Below are positions 8,683 to 18,111 of a DNA stretch of 64,000 nt, in pieces. The position numbers were made by a program, and so were the translations under genes. Under the pieces are notes generated by a model that was not told where the DNA came from, searched no databases, and worked only from the letters and a program-made list of their open reading frames with translations. The stretch covers positions 5,146,001-5,210,000 of the forward strand of contig NZ_CP088022.1 in the NCBI RefSeq assembly GCF_013373795.3, in the 5' to 3' direction. The DNA is from Bradyrhizobium quebecense. Lineage in GTDB: Bacteria > Pseudomonadota > Alphaproteobacteria > Rhizobiales > Xanthobacteraceae. Each line of letters begins with the position of its first letter. The stretch's first letter is position 1.

Positions 8683-9456
8683 CTACCAGCAAGTGTAGCC
8701 GCCATCGACCAGAACGATGCTTCCGGTCATCAGGCTCGCCGCCTCGGAGGCCAGGAACAGCACCACGGAGGCGATTTCGTCGACCTGGCCCATCCGCGCC
8801 ATCGGGGTTCCGCCGATCCAGGCGTCATACATGCGGGGGCTATTCTTCACAAAGGCGTTCAGCGGGGTCTCGATATAGGTCGGCGCCACGGCGTTGACGC
8901 GAACCCCGCGCGCGCCCCATTCGGCGGCGAGCGATTTGGTCAAATGATGAACCGCGGCCTTGGACGCATTGTAGAAGCACTGCTCCTGCGGCTTGTTGAC
9001 GATGAAGCCGGACATCGAGCCGACATTGACGATGGTGCCGGACTTCGCCTTCAGCATGTGATTGCCGAACGCGCGGCAGCACCAGAAGGTGCCGTTCAGA
9101 TTGACGTCGATGACGTTGAGCCAGTGCTCGTCGGTCACGGTCTCGGCTGGCGTCTCGCTGCGCGCGATGCCGGCATTGTTGACGAGGATGTCGACCTTGC
9201 CGTACTTGCGGACCAGCTCGTCGGCGACCGCCGAGACGCGCCCGGAATCCGTCACGTCCATCAGCGCGATATCGGCGTCGAAGCCCTTGGCCTTCAGCGC
9301 CGCCTGCGCATCATTGGCGACCTTGGCGTCGCGATCGCCGATGATGACCTTGGCGCCGGCTTCCGCGAGTGCCTCGGCACAGGCGAGCCCGATGCCCTGA
9401 CCGGCGCCGGTGATGATGGCGGTCTTGCCGCCGAGCTTGAATTTCTCGAGATACAT
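8683..9456 (-). CDS. Short-chain dehydrogenase/reductase, probable polyol dehydrogenase
   Basis: NAD(P)-dependent oxidoreductase of 257 residues. It shows the Rossmann glycine motif TGAGQGIG near residue 17, NNAG near residue 90, and an active site with Ser in GSMSG followed by YNASK. It ends GSIVLVDGGYTCW, typical of classical SDRs. Placed between the transporter ATPase and the two sugar kinases, it most likely oxidises the imported polyol to a ketose (inference). It is 11 bp downstream of the ATPase gene. Unlike the two SDRs at 42921 and 51106, it retains the catalytic tyrosine. Confidence 0.9.
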   Translation of the reverse strand: MYLEKFKLGGKTAIITGAGQGIGLACAEALAEAGAKVIIGDRDAKVANDAQAALKAKGFDADIALMDVTDSGRVSAVADELVRKYGKVDILVNNAGIARSETPAETVTDEHWLNVIDVNLNGTFWCCRAFGNHMLKAKSGTIVNVGSMSGFIVNKPQEQCFYNASKAAVHHLTKSLAAEWGARGVRVNAVAPTYIETPLNAFVKNSPRMYDAWIGGTPMARMGQVDEIASVVLFLASEAASLMTGSIVLVDGGYTCW

Positions 9457-9467
9457 TTTCTTCTTCC

Positions 9468-10475
<1,008 letters not shown>

Positions 10476-10491
10476 GGCGAAAGCCTTTCTG

Positions 10492-11322
10492 CTACTTGAC
10501 CGCGCCGAAGGTCAGGCCGCGGACGAGTTGCCGCTGACTGAACCAGCCGAGCACGAGAATGGGCGCGATCGCGAGCGTCGACGCCGCCGACAATTTTGCC
10601 CAGAACAATCCTTCCGGGCTCGAATAGGATGCGATGAACACGGTGAGCGGCGCGGCCTCGAGGGTCGACAAATTGAGAGTCCAGAACGCCTCATTCCACG
10701 CCAGGATCAGATTGAGCAGCAAAGTCGAGGCAAGCCCCGGCACCGCCATCGGCGTCAGCACATAGATCAGCTCGCGCCCGATCGTGGCGCCGTCCATCCG
10801 CGCCGCCTCGAGAATGTCCCTCGGGATCTCCTTGAAATAGGTGAACAGCATCCAGATCACGATCGGCAGATTGCCGAGGCACAGGATGAAGATCAGGCCG
10901 CTTCGGGTATCGAGCAGACCGAACGTCCGGTAGATCAGGTAGATCGGCACCAGCACGCCGACCGGCGGCATCATCTTGGTGGACAGCATCCAGAGCAGCA
11001 CATCCTTGGTCCGCTTGGTCGGCGAGAATGCCATCGACCATGCCGCCGGAATTGCGATCAGCATCGCAATCAGCGTCGAGCCGCCGGCGATAATGATCGA
11101 GTTGAGCGCGTGATGAAGGTAGTCGCTGCGCTCCTGCACCGTGACGTAGTTCTCCGTCGTCCAGTGGAAGAACAGGAACGACGGCGGGATCGCGAAGGCT
11201 TCGAGCTCGGTCTTGAAGCTCGCCAGCACCATCCAGAGGATCGGGAAGAAGATCAGGAAGCCGACCAGCCAGGCTGCCGCCGTCGAGATCACCTTGTTCC
11301 GTGTCGTGACCATCCGCGCCAT
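10492..11322 (-). CDS. Polyol/sugar ABC transporter permease (SmoG/MalG type)
   Basis: Inner-membrane permease of 276 residues with six hydrophobic segments. The first is [20 protein letters not shown]. The EAA loop reads [18 protein letters not shown], and the C-terminus is the MalG-like [16 protein letters not shown] at 11322 lies 4 bp after the stop of the partner permease. An upstream ATG at 11373 would overlap that gene by 47 bp and adds no conserved residues. It pairs with the other permease to form the membrane channel. Confidence 0.9.
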   Translation of the reverse strand: MARMVTTRNKVISTAAAWLVGFLIFFPILWMVLASFKTELEAFAIPPSFLFFHWTTENYVTVQERSDYLHHALNSIIIAGGSTLIAMLIAIPAAWSMAFSPTKRTKDVLLWMLSTKMMPPVGVLVPIYLIYRTFGLLDTRSGLIFILCLGNLPIVIWMLFTYFKEIPRDILEAARMDGATIGRELIYVLTPMAVPGLASTLLLNLILAWNEAFWTLNLSTLEAAPLTVFIASYSSPEGLFWAKLSAASTLAIAPILVLGWFSQRQLVRGLTFGAVK

Positions 11323-11326
11323 GACG

Positions 11327-12199
11327 TTACGCCTCCAGATTCCGGCCGACGATACGAACGAGGAAGAACGCAACGATGTTGGCGAGCACCACCGCGACCA
11401 GGCCGCCCGCCGAGGCGCTGCCGACGTCGTACTGGATCAGCGCCTGCGAATAGATCAGGAAGGCGATATTGGTGGTCTGCAGACCGGGGCCGCCGCCGGT
11501 GGTGACGAAGATCTCCGCGAACACCGTGAGCAGGAAGATGGTCTCGATCAGGATCACCACCGTGATCGGACGCGCCAGATGCGGCAGCGTGATGTAGATG
11601 AAGGTCGAGATCGCGCTCGCGCCGTCCATCTCGGCGGCCTCCTTCTGTTCCTCGTCGAGCGATTGCAGCGCGGTCAAGAGGATCAGGGTCGCGAACGGCA
11701 GCCACTGCCAGGAGACGATCAGGATCACCGAGAACAGCGGCGCATCGTTGAACCAGTCGATCGCCGGCAGCCCGAACAGATGTGCGATCCAGGCAAACAG
11801 GCCCGACACCGGATGCATCAGGAGGTTCTTCCAGACCAGCGCGCTCACCGTCGGCATCACGAAGAACGGTGCGATCACCATCAACCGGACGATCGAGAGC
11901 CCGACCACCTGCTGGTCGAGCAACAGCGCCAGCGGCACGCCGAGGATGATCGTGATCGCGAGCACCGAGCCGACCAGCACCAGCGTGTTCTGCAGCGAGG
12001 CGAGGAAGGCCGGATCGGTGAGGAAGTAGCGGAAATTCTCCAGCCCGACGAAGGATTCGGAGCCGGGATCGAGCAGACTGTAGTGCAGGGTCGCGAAGTA
12101 GATCGTGAGCGCGAGCGGCACGATCATCCAAATGAACAGCAGCGCAACCGCGGGCGTGAGCAGCGTGCGTGCGAGCAGTTGGGTCTGCTGGGTCGCCAT
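11327..12199 (-). CDS. Polyol/sugar ABC transporter permease (SmoF/MalF type)
   Basis: Inner-membrane permease of 290 residues, with six hydrophobic segments and an EAA loop (EEQKEAAEMDGASAISTFIY). The start at ATG 12199 is set by a strong ribosome site, AAGGAGG, five bases upstream. A longer frame from 12232 would run through that site. The gene lies downstream of three hairpins that separate it from the binding-protein gene, so it is probably expressed at a lower level than the binding protein. It heterodimerises with the permease encoded just after it (family knowledge). Confidence 0.92.
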   Translation of the reverse strand: MATQQTQLLARTLLTPAVALLFIWMIVPLALTIYFATLHYSLLDPGSESFVGLENFRYFLTDPAFLASLQNTLVLVGSVLAITIILGVPLALLLDQQVVGLSIVRLMVIAPFFVMPTVSALVWKNLLMHPVSGLFAWIAHLFGLPAIDWFNDAPLFSVILIVSWQWLPFATLILLTALQSLDEEQKEAAEMDGASAISTFIYITLPHLARPITVVILIETIFLLTVFAEIFVTTGGGPGLQTTNIAFLIYSQALIQYDVGSASAGGLVAVVLANIVAFFLVRIVGRNLEA

Positions 12200-12224
12200 C
12201 CCCGCCTCCTTCTTAAGGAAAGGA

Positions 12225-12317
12225 GCGACCATCCCGCTGCGGGACAGGATGGTCGCAGTGGTCCAGCTCGGGAGGTTTGAGCTGGTCGGGCGGCCAGGGC
12301 GCGTGCTGCGCCCTGGC
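12225..12317. terminator. Three consecutive hairpins between binding-protein and permease genes
   Basis: Three inverted repeats fill the 135-bp gap. GCGACCATCC (12225-12234) pairs with 12247-12256. CCAGCTC (12263-12269) pairs with 12279-12285. GCCAGGGCGC (12293-12302) pairs with 12308-12317 around a 5-nt loop. None is followed by a clear U-run on the minus strand. Such structures after binding-protein genes usually protect the upstream mRNA or attenuate read-through, giving excess binding protein over permease. That role is inferred here. Confidence 0.6.
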
Positions 12318-12334
12318 TTCGTCTGGGGCGTGGC

Positions 12335-13648
12335 TTATTTGATGTAGCCCGCGCGCTTCATCTCGCGCTCGGTCACGGACTGCGCAGCGGTGAGTGCCGC
12401 ATCGACGGTGGTCGAACCCGAGAGCGCCGCCGAGAACTGCTGGCCGACCTGGGTGCCGATGCCCTGGAATTCAGGGATCGCCGCATACTGCACGCCCACG
12501 TAAGGCACCGGCTTCACCGTCGGCTTGTTCGGATCGGCCGCATCGATCGAGGCCAGCGTCAGCTTGGCGAAGGGCGCGACCTTCAGATAATCAGGGTTCT
12601 TGTACAGCGACGTGCGCGTGCCGGGCGGCACGTTGGACCAGCCTTCCTTCGACGCGACGAGCTTGGTGTAATCCTTGCTGGTCGCCCAGGCGATGAACTT
12701 CTCGGCCGCATCAACCTTCTTCGAGCCGGCGGGGATCGCGAGGCTCCATGCCCACAGCCAGTTGGCGTTCTTGCCGAGCCCGGTGTTCGGCGCCAGCGCG
12801 AAGCCGACCTTGTCGGCAACCTTGGAATCCTTCGGGTTGGTCACCATGGACGCCGCCACCGTGGCGTCGATCCACATCGCGCATTTACCGGCGCTGAACA
12901 GCGCGAGATTCTCGTTGAAGCCGTTGGACGAAGCGCCGGGAGGGCCGGCCTGCTTCATCAGGTCGACATAGGTCGTCAGCGTCTTCTTCCATTCCGGCGA
13001 ATTGAACTGCGGCTCCCACTTCTCGTCGAACCAGCGCGCGCCGAACGAGTTGGACATCGCGGTCAGGAACGCCATGTTCTCGCCCCAGCCGGCCTTGCCG
13101 CGCAGGCAGATGCCGTAGACGCCGCCGGCCTTGTCGTTCAGCTTCTTGGCGGCATCGACCACGAAGTCCCAGGTCGGGCTTTCCGGCATCTTCAGGCCGG
13201 CCTTGTCGAACAGGTCGGTGCGGTACATCACCATCGAGCTCTCGCCGTAGAACGGCGCGGCGTAGAGCTTGCCGTCGACCGAGACCGCGTCGCGGATCTT
13301 GGGCAACAGGTCACCGACGTCATAGTCGGCGCCGAGCTTGTCGAGCGGCACCAGCCAGTTCTTCTTGGCCCAGATCGGAACCTCGTAGGTACCGATGGTG
13401 AGCACGTCGAACTGGCCGCCCTTGGTGGCGATATCGGTGGTCACGCGCTGGCGCAGCACGTTCTCTTCCAGCGTCACCCATTTGACGGTGATGTCCGGAT
13501 TCTTCGCGGTGAACTCGCTGCTGAGCCCCTGCATGCGGATCATGTCGCTGTTGTTGACGGTCGCCACCGTCAGCGTGGTCTGGGCGATCGAGGGGGCAGA
13601 GATCAATAGAGCAGCCGCGCCCGCAACGGCGCAAAGGACGTTTTTCAA
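12335..13648 (-). CDS. Polyol/sugar ABC transporter substrate-binding protein (SmoE-like)
   Basis: Periplasmic binding protein of 437 residues. A Sec signal peptide (MKNVLCAVAGAAALLISAPS, cleavage near IAQ-TTL) precedes a family-1 (MalE-like) solute-binding fold. Internal sequence such as YAAPFYGESSMVMYRTDLF and CAMWIDATVAASMV is of the type found in sorbitol/mannitol-binding proteins of alphaproteobacteria. It is the first gene of the transport operon, directly downstream of a palindromic operator. An AGGGAGGTCACC-type ribosome site lies just upstream. Exact ligand unknown; a hexitol or pentitol is most consistent with the downstream enzymes. Confidence 0.92.
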   Translation of the reverse strand: MKNVLCAVAGAAALLISAPSIAQTTLTVATVNNSDMIRMQGLSSEFTAKNPDITVKWVTLEENVLRQRVTTDIATKGGQFDVLTIGTYEVPIWAKKNWLVPLDKLGADYDVGDLLPKIRDAVSVDGKLYAAPFYGESSMVMYRTDLFDKAGLKMPESPTWDFVVDAAKKLNDKAGGVYGICLRGKAGWGENMAFLTAMSNSFGARWFDEKWEPQFNSPEWKKTLTTYVDLMKQAGPPGASSNGFNENLALFSAGKCAMWIDATVAASMVTNPKDSKVADKVGFALAPNTGLGKNANWLWAWSLAIPAGSKKVDAAEKFIAWATSKDYTKLVASKEGWSNVPPGTRTSLYKNPDYLKVAPFAKLTLASIDAADPNKPTVKPVPYVGVQYAAIPEFQGIGTQVGQQFSAALSGSTTVDAALTAAQSVTEREMKRAGYIK

Positions 13649-13670
13649 GGTGACCTCCCTTATGTCACGT

Positions 13671-13703
13671 TGAGCATATGCCCACGTGTTGGGCGTATGT
13701 TCA
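13671..13703. promoter_or_regulatory. 33-bp palindromic operator upstream of the polyol transport operon
   Basis: The arms TGAGCATATGCCCA (13671-13684) and TGGGCGTATGTTCA (13690-13703) are reverse complements at 12 of 14 positions, separated by CGTGT. The site ends 23 bp upstream of the binding-protein start. A perfect minus-strand TTGACA (13720-13725) lies just upstream; with a 17-bp spacer the -10 (GAACAT, 13697-13702) falls inside the operator. This fits control by the SorC-type regulator encoded next door. The -10 is weak, so the promoter is tentative. Confidence 0.6.
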
Positions 13704-13850
13704 TCCCGTCGTTAAAATTTGTCAAGCACGCGACTGCACCGTCCCGCGCGATTGCGGGTTCCAACACAGCCTGGAATGGTGGTTTTCGCGGATGCGAAGG
13801 GAGCGACTGACGGCGAATTGGATTGAGCTGGAGCGGCATCGAAGGCTCAC

Positions 13851-13970
13851 CTCTCCCGCTTGCGGGGGAGGTCGGATTGCATCGACGATGCAATCCGGGT
13901 GGGGGCTCTCTCCGCAGTACGACTCGAGGACAGACCCCCACCCCAGCCCTCCCCCGCAAGCGGGAGAGGG
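13851..13970. repeat. Nested palindromic intergenic repeat (REP/BIME-like), about 120 bp
   Basis: The outer arms CTCTCCCGCTTGCGGGGGAG and its near-exact complement end the element. Inside are a perfect hairpin, GGATTGCATC-GAC-GATGCAATCC, and a second arm pair, GGGTGGGGGCTC against GACCCCCACCCC. The element is non-coding and sits between the regulator and the binding-protein gene. Elements of this appearance are common in Bradyrhizobium intergenic DNA (recollection, not checked). It could fold on RNA and separate the two transcripts. Confidence 0.75.
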
Positions 13971-13990
13971 AGTCACCCGACTCGTGACAT

Positions 13991-14944
13991 CTAGCGATCC
14001 AGAACCGCGCGTGCGGTCGCCTCATCCGTGATGAGACCGTTGATCACCCGGCCCGCCAGCGCGGCCCTGATCGACGGCACCTTGGCGACGCCGACGGCCG
14101 CCGCAATCGTGGTCGACACCGCAGGGATCTGCGGCGGAATGCTGGTCAGCCGCTTGTTGGTGCCACCCTTGATCAGACGGCCCTTGGCATCATAGGCCCA
14201 GCCGGTCACCTCGCCGACCGCCCCAAGCCGCATCATCTCCAGCAATTCTTCGCGGGTGACGAAGCCGTCGACGTGGACCTGGGCCTTCTGGTCCATCTGG
14301 CCGATGCCGATCAGGCGCAGATCGGCCTTGGCGGCGACCGCCCTCACCCGCGCGATCGGATCGATGCGGATCATGCGGTTGCGCTCGTCCTCGCTCGACA
14401 TCAGGAACGGCAGCGGCATCGGGTAATGCCGCGCGCCGGTGCGGTCGGCGAGCCGTCCAACCGTGTCGTAGAAGCTTGCCGAGCCGTCGGCGGAGATGTT
14501 GCCGACCAGCGAGACGATCTGATGATCGGGCCGCTCGATCGGCGAGACCCGCTCAACCGCGGCACGCACCGCGCGGCCGGTGCCGAGCGCCACGATGACA
14601 GGCGTCTCCGAGCGCAGCGTCAGCTCCAGCAGATTGGCGCTGCGTTCGGCGATCCCCGCATTCGACAGCGGCGCCGCCGGATCCGTCGGCACGACGTCGC
14701 AATGCACCAGATCGAACCGCGCCTTCAGCCGGGAAGCGAGCTCCATGCAGGCGGCAATGGGGTGTTCGAGACGAAACGTGATCAGCCGCTCCGCAAGACA
14801 CAGCGACACCAGGCGCTGCGCCGAGGCGCGCGACACCTGCAGCATTTTTGCAATCTCGTCCTGGGTATGGCCCGCGATGAAATACAGCCAGCCGGCGCGC
14901 GCCGCATCGTCGAGACGAGACTTTTCGTTGTCGGGCGCAGCCAT
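13991..14944 (-). CDS. SorC/DeoR-type sugar-binding transcriptional regulator
   Basis: Cytoplasmic regulator of 317 residues. An N-terminal helix-turn-helix (AGHTQDEIAKMLQVSRASAQRLV, about residues 25-47) is followed by a SorC-type sugar-phosphate-binding domain (VALGTGRAVRAAVERV, LVGNISADGSASFYDTVGRL, LIGIGQ, GEVTGWAYDAKGRLI). It is encoded 9 bp after the HAD gene and upstream of the polyol operon. It is probably the operon's sensor, responding to a phosphorylated intermediate, and the 33-bp palindrome is its likely site (inference). No strong ribosome site precedes ATG 14944, so coupling to the HAD gene is possible. Confidence 0.9.
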   Translation of the reverse strand: MAAPDNEKSRLDDAARAGWLYFIAGHTQDEIAKMLQVSRASAQRLVSLCLAERLITFRLEHPIAACMELASRLKARFDLVHCDVVPTDPAAPLSNAGIAERSANLLELTLRSETPVIVALGTGRAVRAAVERVSPIERPDHQIVSLVGNISADGSASFYDTVGRLADRTGARHYPMPLPFLMSSEDERNRMIRIDPIARVRAVAAKADLRLIGIGQMDQKAQVHVDGFVTREELLEMMRLGAVGEVTGWAYDAKGRLIKGGTNKRLTSIPPQIPAVSTTIAAAVGVAKVPSIRAALAGRVINGLITDEATARAVLDR

Positions 14945-14953
14945 GATCGTGCG

Positions 14954-15619
14954 TCAGCCTTCGTTCCAGAAATCCGTCATCGCGGCGAAGATTCGATCCG
15001 CCCCGGCCTGCTTCAGCAGAGCACTGCCGTCCGCCAGCTGATAGTGGGCGCCGCCGACAAATCCCCACACTTTCATGCCCGCGGCCCTTGCCGCCGTCAC
15101 CCCGCTGAGGCTGTCCTCGATGACCAGCGTGCGGCGCGGATCAGCTCCCATTCCGCCGGCGGCAAACAGGAACAGATCCGGCGCCGGCTTGCCATGCTCG
15201 ACCATCTGCGCGGTGTAGAGCCGCTGTCCGAAGCTGGCCGCAAGGCCAGTCAGCTCCAGCGAGAACCTCACGCGGTCAAGATCGCTCGATGAAGCGACAC
15301 AATACGGCAGCCGCAATTCCGCGAGCACGGCGGCGATGCCCGCAATCGGCTTGAGCTGCGCGCGGAAGGTCTCGCGCACCTGGTGCGCCAATTCGGGCAG
15401 GAAAGTCGCAGGCAACGGTTTGCCCACGCCCCGGCAATAGTCGACCAGGGCCGTGGTGCTGCGCCCGAGGAAGAGTTCGAGCGCCCGCTCGGTGCTCATC
15501 TCGATGCCGGCCTTCGCCATCGCCTCGGCGAGGCAGCGGCAGCTCAATTCCTCGCTGTCGACGAGCACGCCGTCGCAGTCGAAGATGACCAGATCGGTCT
15601 CAGGAAGCCGCGGATCCAT
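14954..15619 (-). CDS. HAD-superfamily phosphatase (subfamily IA)
   Basis: Cytoplasmic hydrolase of 221 residues. Motif I is FDCDGVLVDSEE (nucleophile Asp about residue 13), motif II is VASSSD, the lysine lies in HGKPAPDLFLFAA, and motif III/IV is VIEDSLSGVTAARAAGM. The GVLVDSEE form and the cap size fit phosphoglucomutase/phosphatase-like HAD-IA enzymes. As the first gene of the regulator transcript beside a polyol operon, it may dephosphorylate a sugar or polyol phosphate (inference). It is divergent from the antiporter gene. Confidence 0.88.
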   Translation of the reverse strand: MDPRLPETDLVIFDCDGVLVDSEELSCRCLAEAMAKAGIEMSTERALELFLGRSTTALVDYCRGVGKPLPATFLPELAHQVRETFRAQLKPIAGIAAVLAELRLPYCVASSSDLDRVRFSLELTGLAASFGQRLYTAQMVEHGKPAPDLFLFAAGGMGADPRRTLVIEDSLSGVTAARAAGMKVWGFVGGAHYQLADGSALLKQAGADRIFAAMTDFWNEG

Positions 15620-15734
15620 CGCGGCATGAGATCATATGCTCACGCCATGAGCAATAGATCACGGTTCCGCGCGCGGAATGCCGCGCCTCAAATGGTCGCG
15701 GTGCACCGCCAACCATGCTGTGCGACAAGGCGAA

Positions 15735-17468
15735 ATGCCGCATGACACACCTCTGATCGCGACCGTCGTCGCGGGCCTCGGACTCGCCTTCGTCTTCGGA
15801 ACCATCGCGCAGCGCTTTCGGGTTCCGCCACTGGTCGGTTATCTCATCGCGGGCGTCGCCGTAGGTCCATTCACGCCCGGCTTCGTCGCCGATCAGGCGC
15901 TGGCAACCGAACTCGCGGAGCTCGGTATCATCCTCCTGATGTTCGGCGTCGGCCTGCATTTCTCGCTGAACGATCTGCTGTCGGTGCGAGCGATCGCGGT
16001 GCCCGGTGCGATTGCGCAGATTGCGGTCGCCACGCTGTTGGGCCTCGGCCTCGCGCTGGTGATGGGCTGGACCGTCGGCGCCGGCCTGGTGTTCGGGCTC
16101 GCATTGTCGGTCGCAAGTACCGTCGTACTGTTGCGCGCGCTGCAGGAGCGCCGCCTGATGGACACCGAACGCGGCAAGATCGCGGTCGGCTGGCTGATTG
16201 TCGAGGACCTCGCCATGGTGCTCGCGCTGGTGCTGTTCCCGGCCGTGGCGAGCTTCCAGGGCGGGGATGGCGCGGCACTCACCTCCGATCCGCTCGCCGC
16301 CCGCTTCGGCCTCGGGCTGACCGGCGTGCTGGCGCTGACGCTGATCAAGATCGCCGTGTTCATCGCGCTGATGCTGGTGGTCGGACGGCGGCTGATCCCG
16401 TGGGCCCTGCACTACATCGCGCATACCGGCTCGCGCGAGCTGTTCCGGCTGGCCGTGCTCGCGATCGCGCTCTGCATCGCGTTCGGCGCGACCAAGCTGT
16501 TCGGGGTGTCGCTCGCGCTCGGCGCCTTCTTCGCCGGGATGATGCTGCGGGAATCGCCGCTGAGCCAGCGCGCCGCCCAGGAAACCCTGCCGCTGCGCGA
16601 CGCATTCGCGGTGCTGTTCTTCGTCTCGGTCGGGATGCTGTTCGATCCGCTCAGCGTGGTGCGCGAACCCTGGCCGTTCGTCGCGACGCTGTTCGTCATC
16701 GTGGTCGGCAAGTCGCTTGCTGCGCTGCTGATCGTGGTGCTGTTCCGTCACCCGATGGCGACCGCCCTGATGATCTCGGCGAGCCTCGCCCAGATCGGCG
16801 AATTCTCCTTCATCCTGGCGGAGCTCGGCGTTGCGCTCAATCTGCTGCCGAAGGCCGGCCGCGACCTGATCCTGGCCGGCGCGATCTTCTCGATCATGCT
16901 CAACCCGCTGGTGTTCGCGGTCGTCGACTGGCTGACCGCGCGGCTCGAGAAACCGCAGGCCGCCTCGCCGACCGCCGCAACCTCCGAAACGATCCCGGTC
17001 ACCGACTTGCAGGATCACACCATCCTGGTCGGCTACGGCCGGGTCGGCAGCATCGTCGGCGATGCCCTGCATCAGCGCAACGCGCCGTTCCTCGCGGTCG
17101 AGGCGTCCGACGACATGGTCGCAAACCTCAAGCAGCGCGGCATCGAAGCCCTGATGGGCAACGCCGCGCGCGCCAGCGTGCTGCGCGCGACCAATCCGGC
17201 CGGCGCGCGATCGCTGGTCATCGCCATTCCCGAAGCATTCGAGGCCGGGCAGATCGTCGAGCAGGCGCGCGCCGCCAATGCCGATATCCGGATCATCGCG
17301 CGCGCCCATTCCGACGCCGAGGTCGATCATCTGAAAGGGCTCGGAGCCGACATCGTGATCATGGGCGAGCGCGAGATCGCCCGCGGCATGATCGAGGAGC
17401 TCGATCGCAGACACTCTGGTGCGGTCACGCAAAATGGTGCGAGCGCAAGGGAAGATTCCGCAGCCTGA
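15735..17468 (+). CDS. Monovalent cation:proton antiporter with TrkA-N domain (KefB/YbaL type)
   Basis: Inner-membrane protein of 577 residues. A CPA2 Na+/H+ exchanger domain of about 12 helices (residues about 5-400) includes LGIILLMFGVGLHFS and the FFVSVGMLFDP motif. A cytosolic RCK/TrkA-N NAD-binding domain follows (ILVGYGRVGSIVGDAL, about residues 435-550). The size and C-terminal domain fit YbaL/KefB-type K+ or Na+ antiporters. The start at ATG 15735 has AAGG five bases upstream; a frame from 15678 would add an arginine-rich stretch with no family resemblance. It is divergent from the HAD gene. Confidence 0.9.
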   Translation: MPHDTPLIATVVAGLGLAFVFGTIAQRFRVPPLVGYLIAGVAVGPFTPGFVADQALATELAELGIILLMFGVGLHFSLNDLLSVRAIAVPGAIAQIAVATLLGLGLALVMGWTVGAGLVFGLALSVASTVVLLRALQERRLMDTERGKIAVGWLIVEDLAMVLALVLFPAVASFQGGDGAALTSDPLAARFGLGLTGVLALTLIKIAVFIALMLVVGRRLIPWALHYIAHTGSRELFRLAVLAIALCIAFGATKLFGVSLALGAFFAGMMLRESPLSQRAAQETLPLRDAFAVLFFVSVGMLFDPLSVVREPWPFVATLFVIVVGKSLAALLIVVLFRHPMATALMISASLAQIGEFSFILAELGVALNLLPKAGRDLILAGAIFSIMLNPLVFAVVDWLTARLEKPQAASPTAATSETIPVTDLQDHTILVGYGRVGSIVGDALHQRNAPFLAVEASDDMVANLKQRGIEALMGNAARASVLRATNPAGARSLVIAIPEAFEAGQIVEQARAANADIRIIARAHSDAEVDHLKGLGADIVIMGEREIARGMIEELDRRHSGAVTQNGASAREDSAA

Positions 17469-17506
17469 GGTAACGGCGTCGACTGCGCGACGAAAGGAGA
17501 TCAGAC

Positions 17507-17740
17507 ATGGCGTTCAAGAGCCCGCACGTTTCATTGGTGTCGTTCTCGATCGAGATCGGCGCCGATGCCACGACCAATGTGATGCAGATTGAGACCGATC
17601 TACATCTGAACACCCGTCATCCGAGCTATGACGCCGCGGCGATCGAGCGTTTGGTACGCGACGCGCAGTCCTATCTTGCCGGCAATGCCGACCAGATCAC
17701 GCAATTCCGGCTGGTCTCCAACCGCAGCGGCCAGACCTGA
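17507..17740 (+). CDS. Conserved small protein of unknown function (77 aa)
   Basis: Product not recognised. The frame has a strong ribosome site (AAAGGAGATCAGAC before ATG 17507) and normal high-GC codon use, and lies 38 bp after the antiporter gene in the same direction. The protein is soluble, with a helix-like C-terminal half (YDAAAIERLVRDAQSYLAGN). It may be co-transcribed with the antiporter. It converges with the next gene, with 5 bp between stops. Confidence 0.7.
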   Translation: MAFKSPHVSLVSFSIEIGADATTNVMQIETDLHLNTRHPSYDAAAIERLVRDAQSYLAGNADQITQFRLVSNRSGQT

Positions 17741-17745
17741 CGAAA

Positions 17746-17970
17746 TCAACCGCCGAGGAATGCCGGCGCCAGATCTTCCTGCACGATGATGTTGGCGGCT
17801 TCCGTCGTCAGCTCGCTGCCGACAAGGTCGAGATTTTTCGCGGCCTCGAACAGCATCGCGCGGACGTCGTCCGGCGTCAGCACGCCCTTTGCGATCAGCT
17901 TGCGCACCAGCGCCTGCAAAATCAGCACGTCGATCTCGCCATGGGCCAGCGGCGTCGGCTTGTCCGTCAT
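17746..17970 (-). CDS. Conserved small protein of unknown function (74 aa)
   Basis: Product not recognised. ATG 17970 is preceded by GGGAGA at a good distance, and codon use is typical of the region. The protein is acidic, soluble and mostly helical in appearance (IDVLILQALVRKLIAKGVLT, DDVRAMLFEAAKNLDLVG). The TPDDVRAML segment resembles helical bundles of small regulators, but this is too weak to name a family. It lies downstream of the cbpA-cbpM pair and a dispersed repeat, on the same strand. Confidence 0.68.
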   Translation of the reverse strand: MTDKPTPLAHGEIDVLILQALVRKLIAKGVLTPDDVRAMLFEAAKNLDLVGSELTTEAANIIVQEDLAPAFLGG

Positions 17971-18015
17971 GATCGTCTCCCGGGACTGAGGTTCGCCGCA
18001 AGCGAGGCGGCTAAG

Positions 18016-18110
18016 GCATGATCCGGAAAAGTGCGAAGCGGTTTTCCGACAAGATCATGCTCAAACAAAGAGCTAATGCGCGATGACGATTCAACCTAAT
18101 CTCATCGCGC
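18016..18110 (-). repeat. 95-bp dispersed intergenic repeat, copy 1
   Basis: Ninety-five bases here match the reverse complement of 33269-33363 with a single mismatch. The element contains an internal dyad (GCATGATCCGGAAAA against TTTTCCGACAAGATCATGC) and a second one (GCGCGATGA against TCATCGCGC). It ends directly at the stop of the cbpM gene. Near-identity over 15 kb implies a recently mobile or gene-converted repeat family; similar sequences are common in Bradyrhizobium (recollection). Confidence 0.9.
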
Positions 18111-18111
18111 T

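Noticed and set aside
15600..17432. 610-codon minus-strand frame opposite the antiporter
   Set aside because: It covers a clear membrane transporter gene and has Gln/Arg/Asp/His-rich composition with no recognisable motif.
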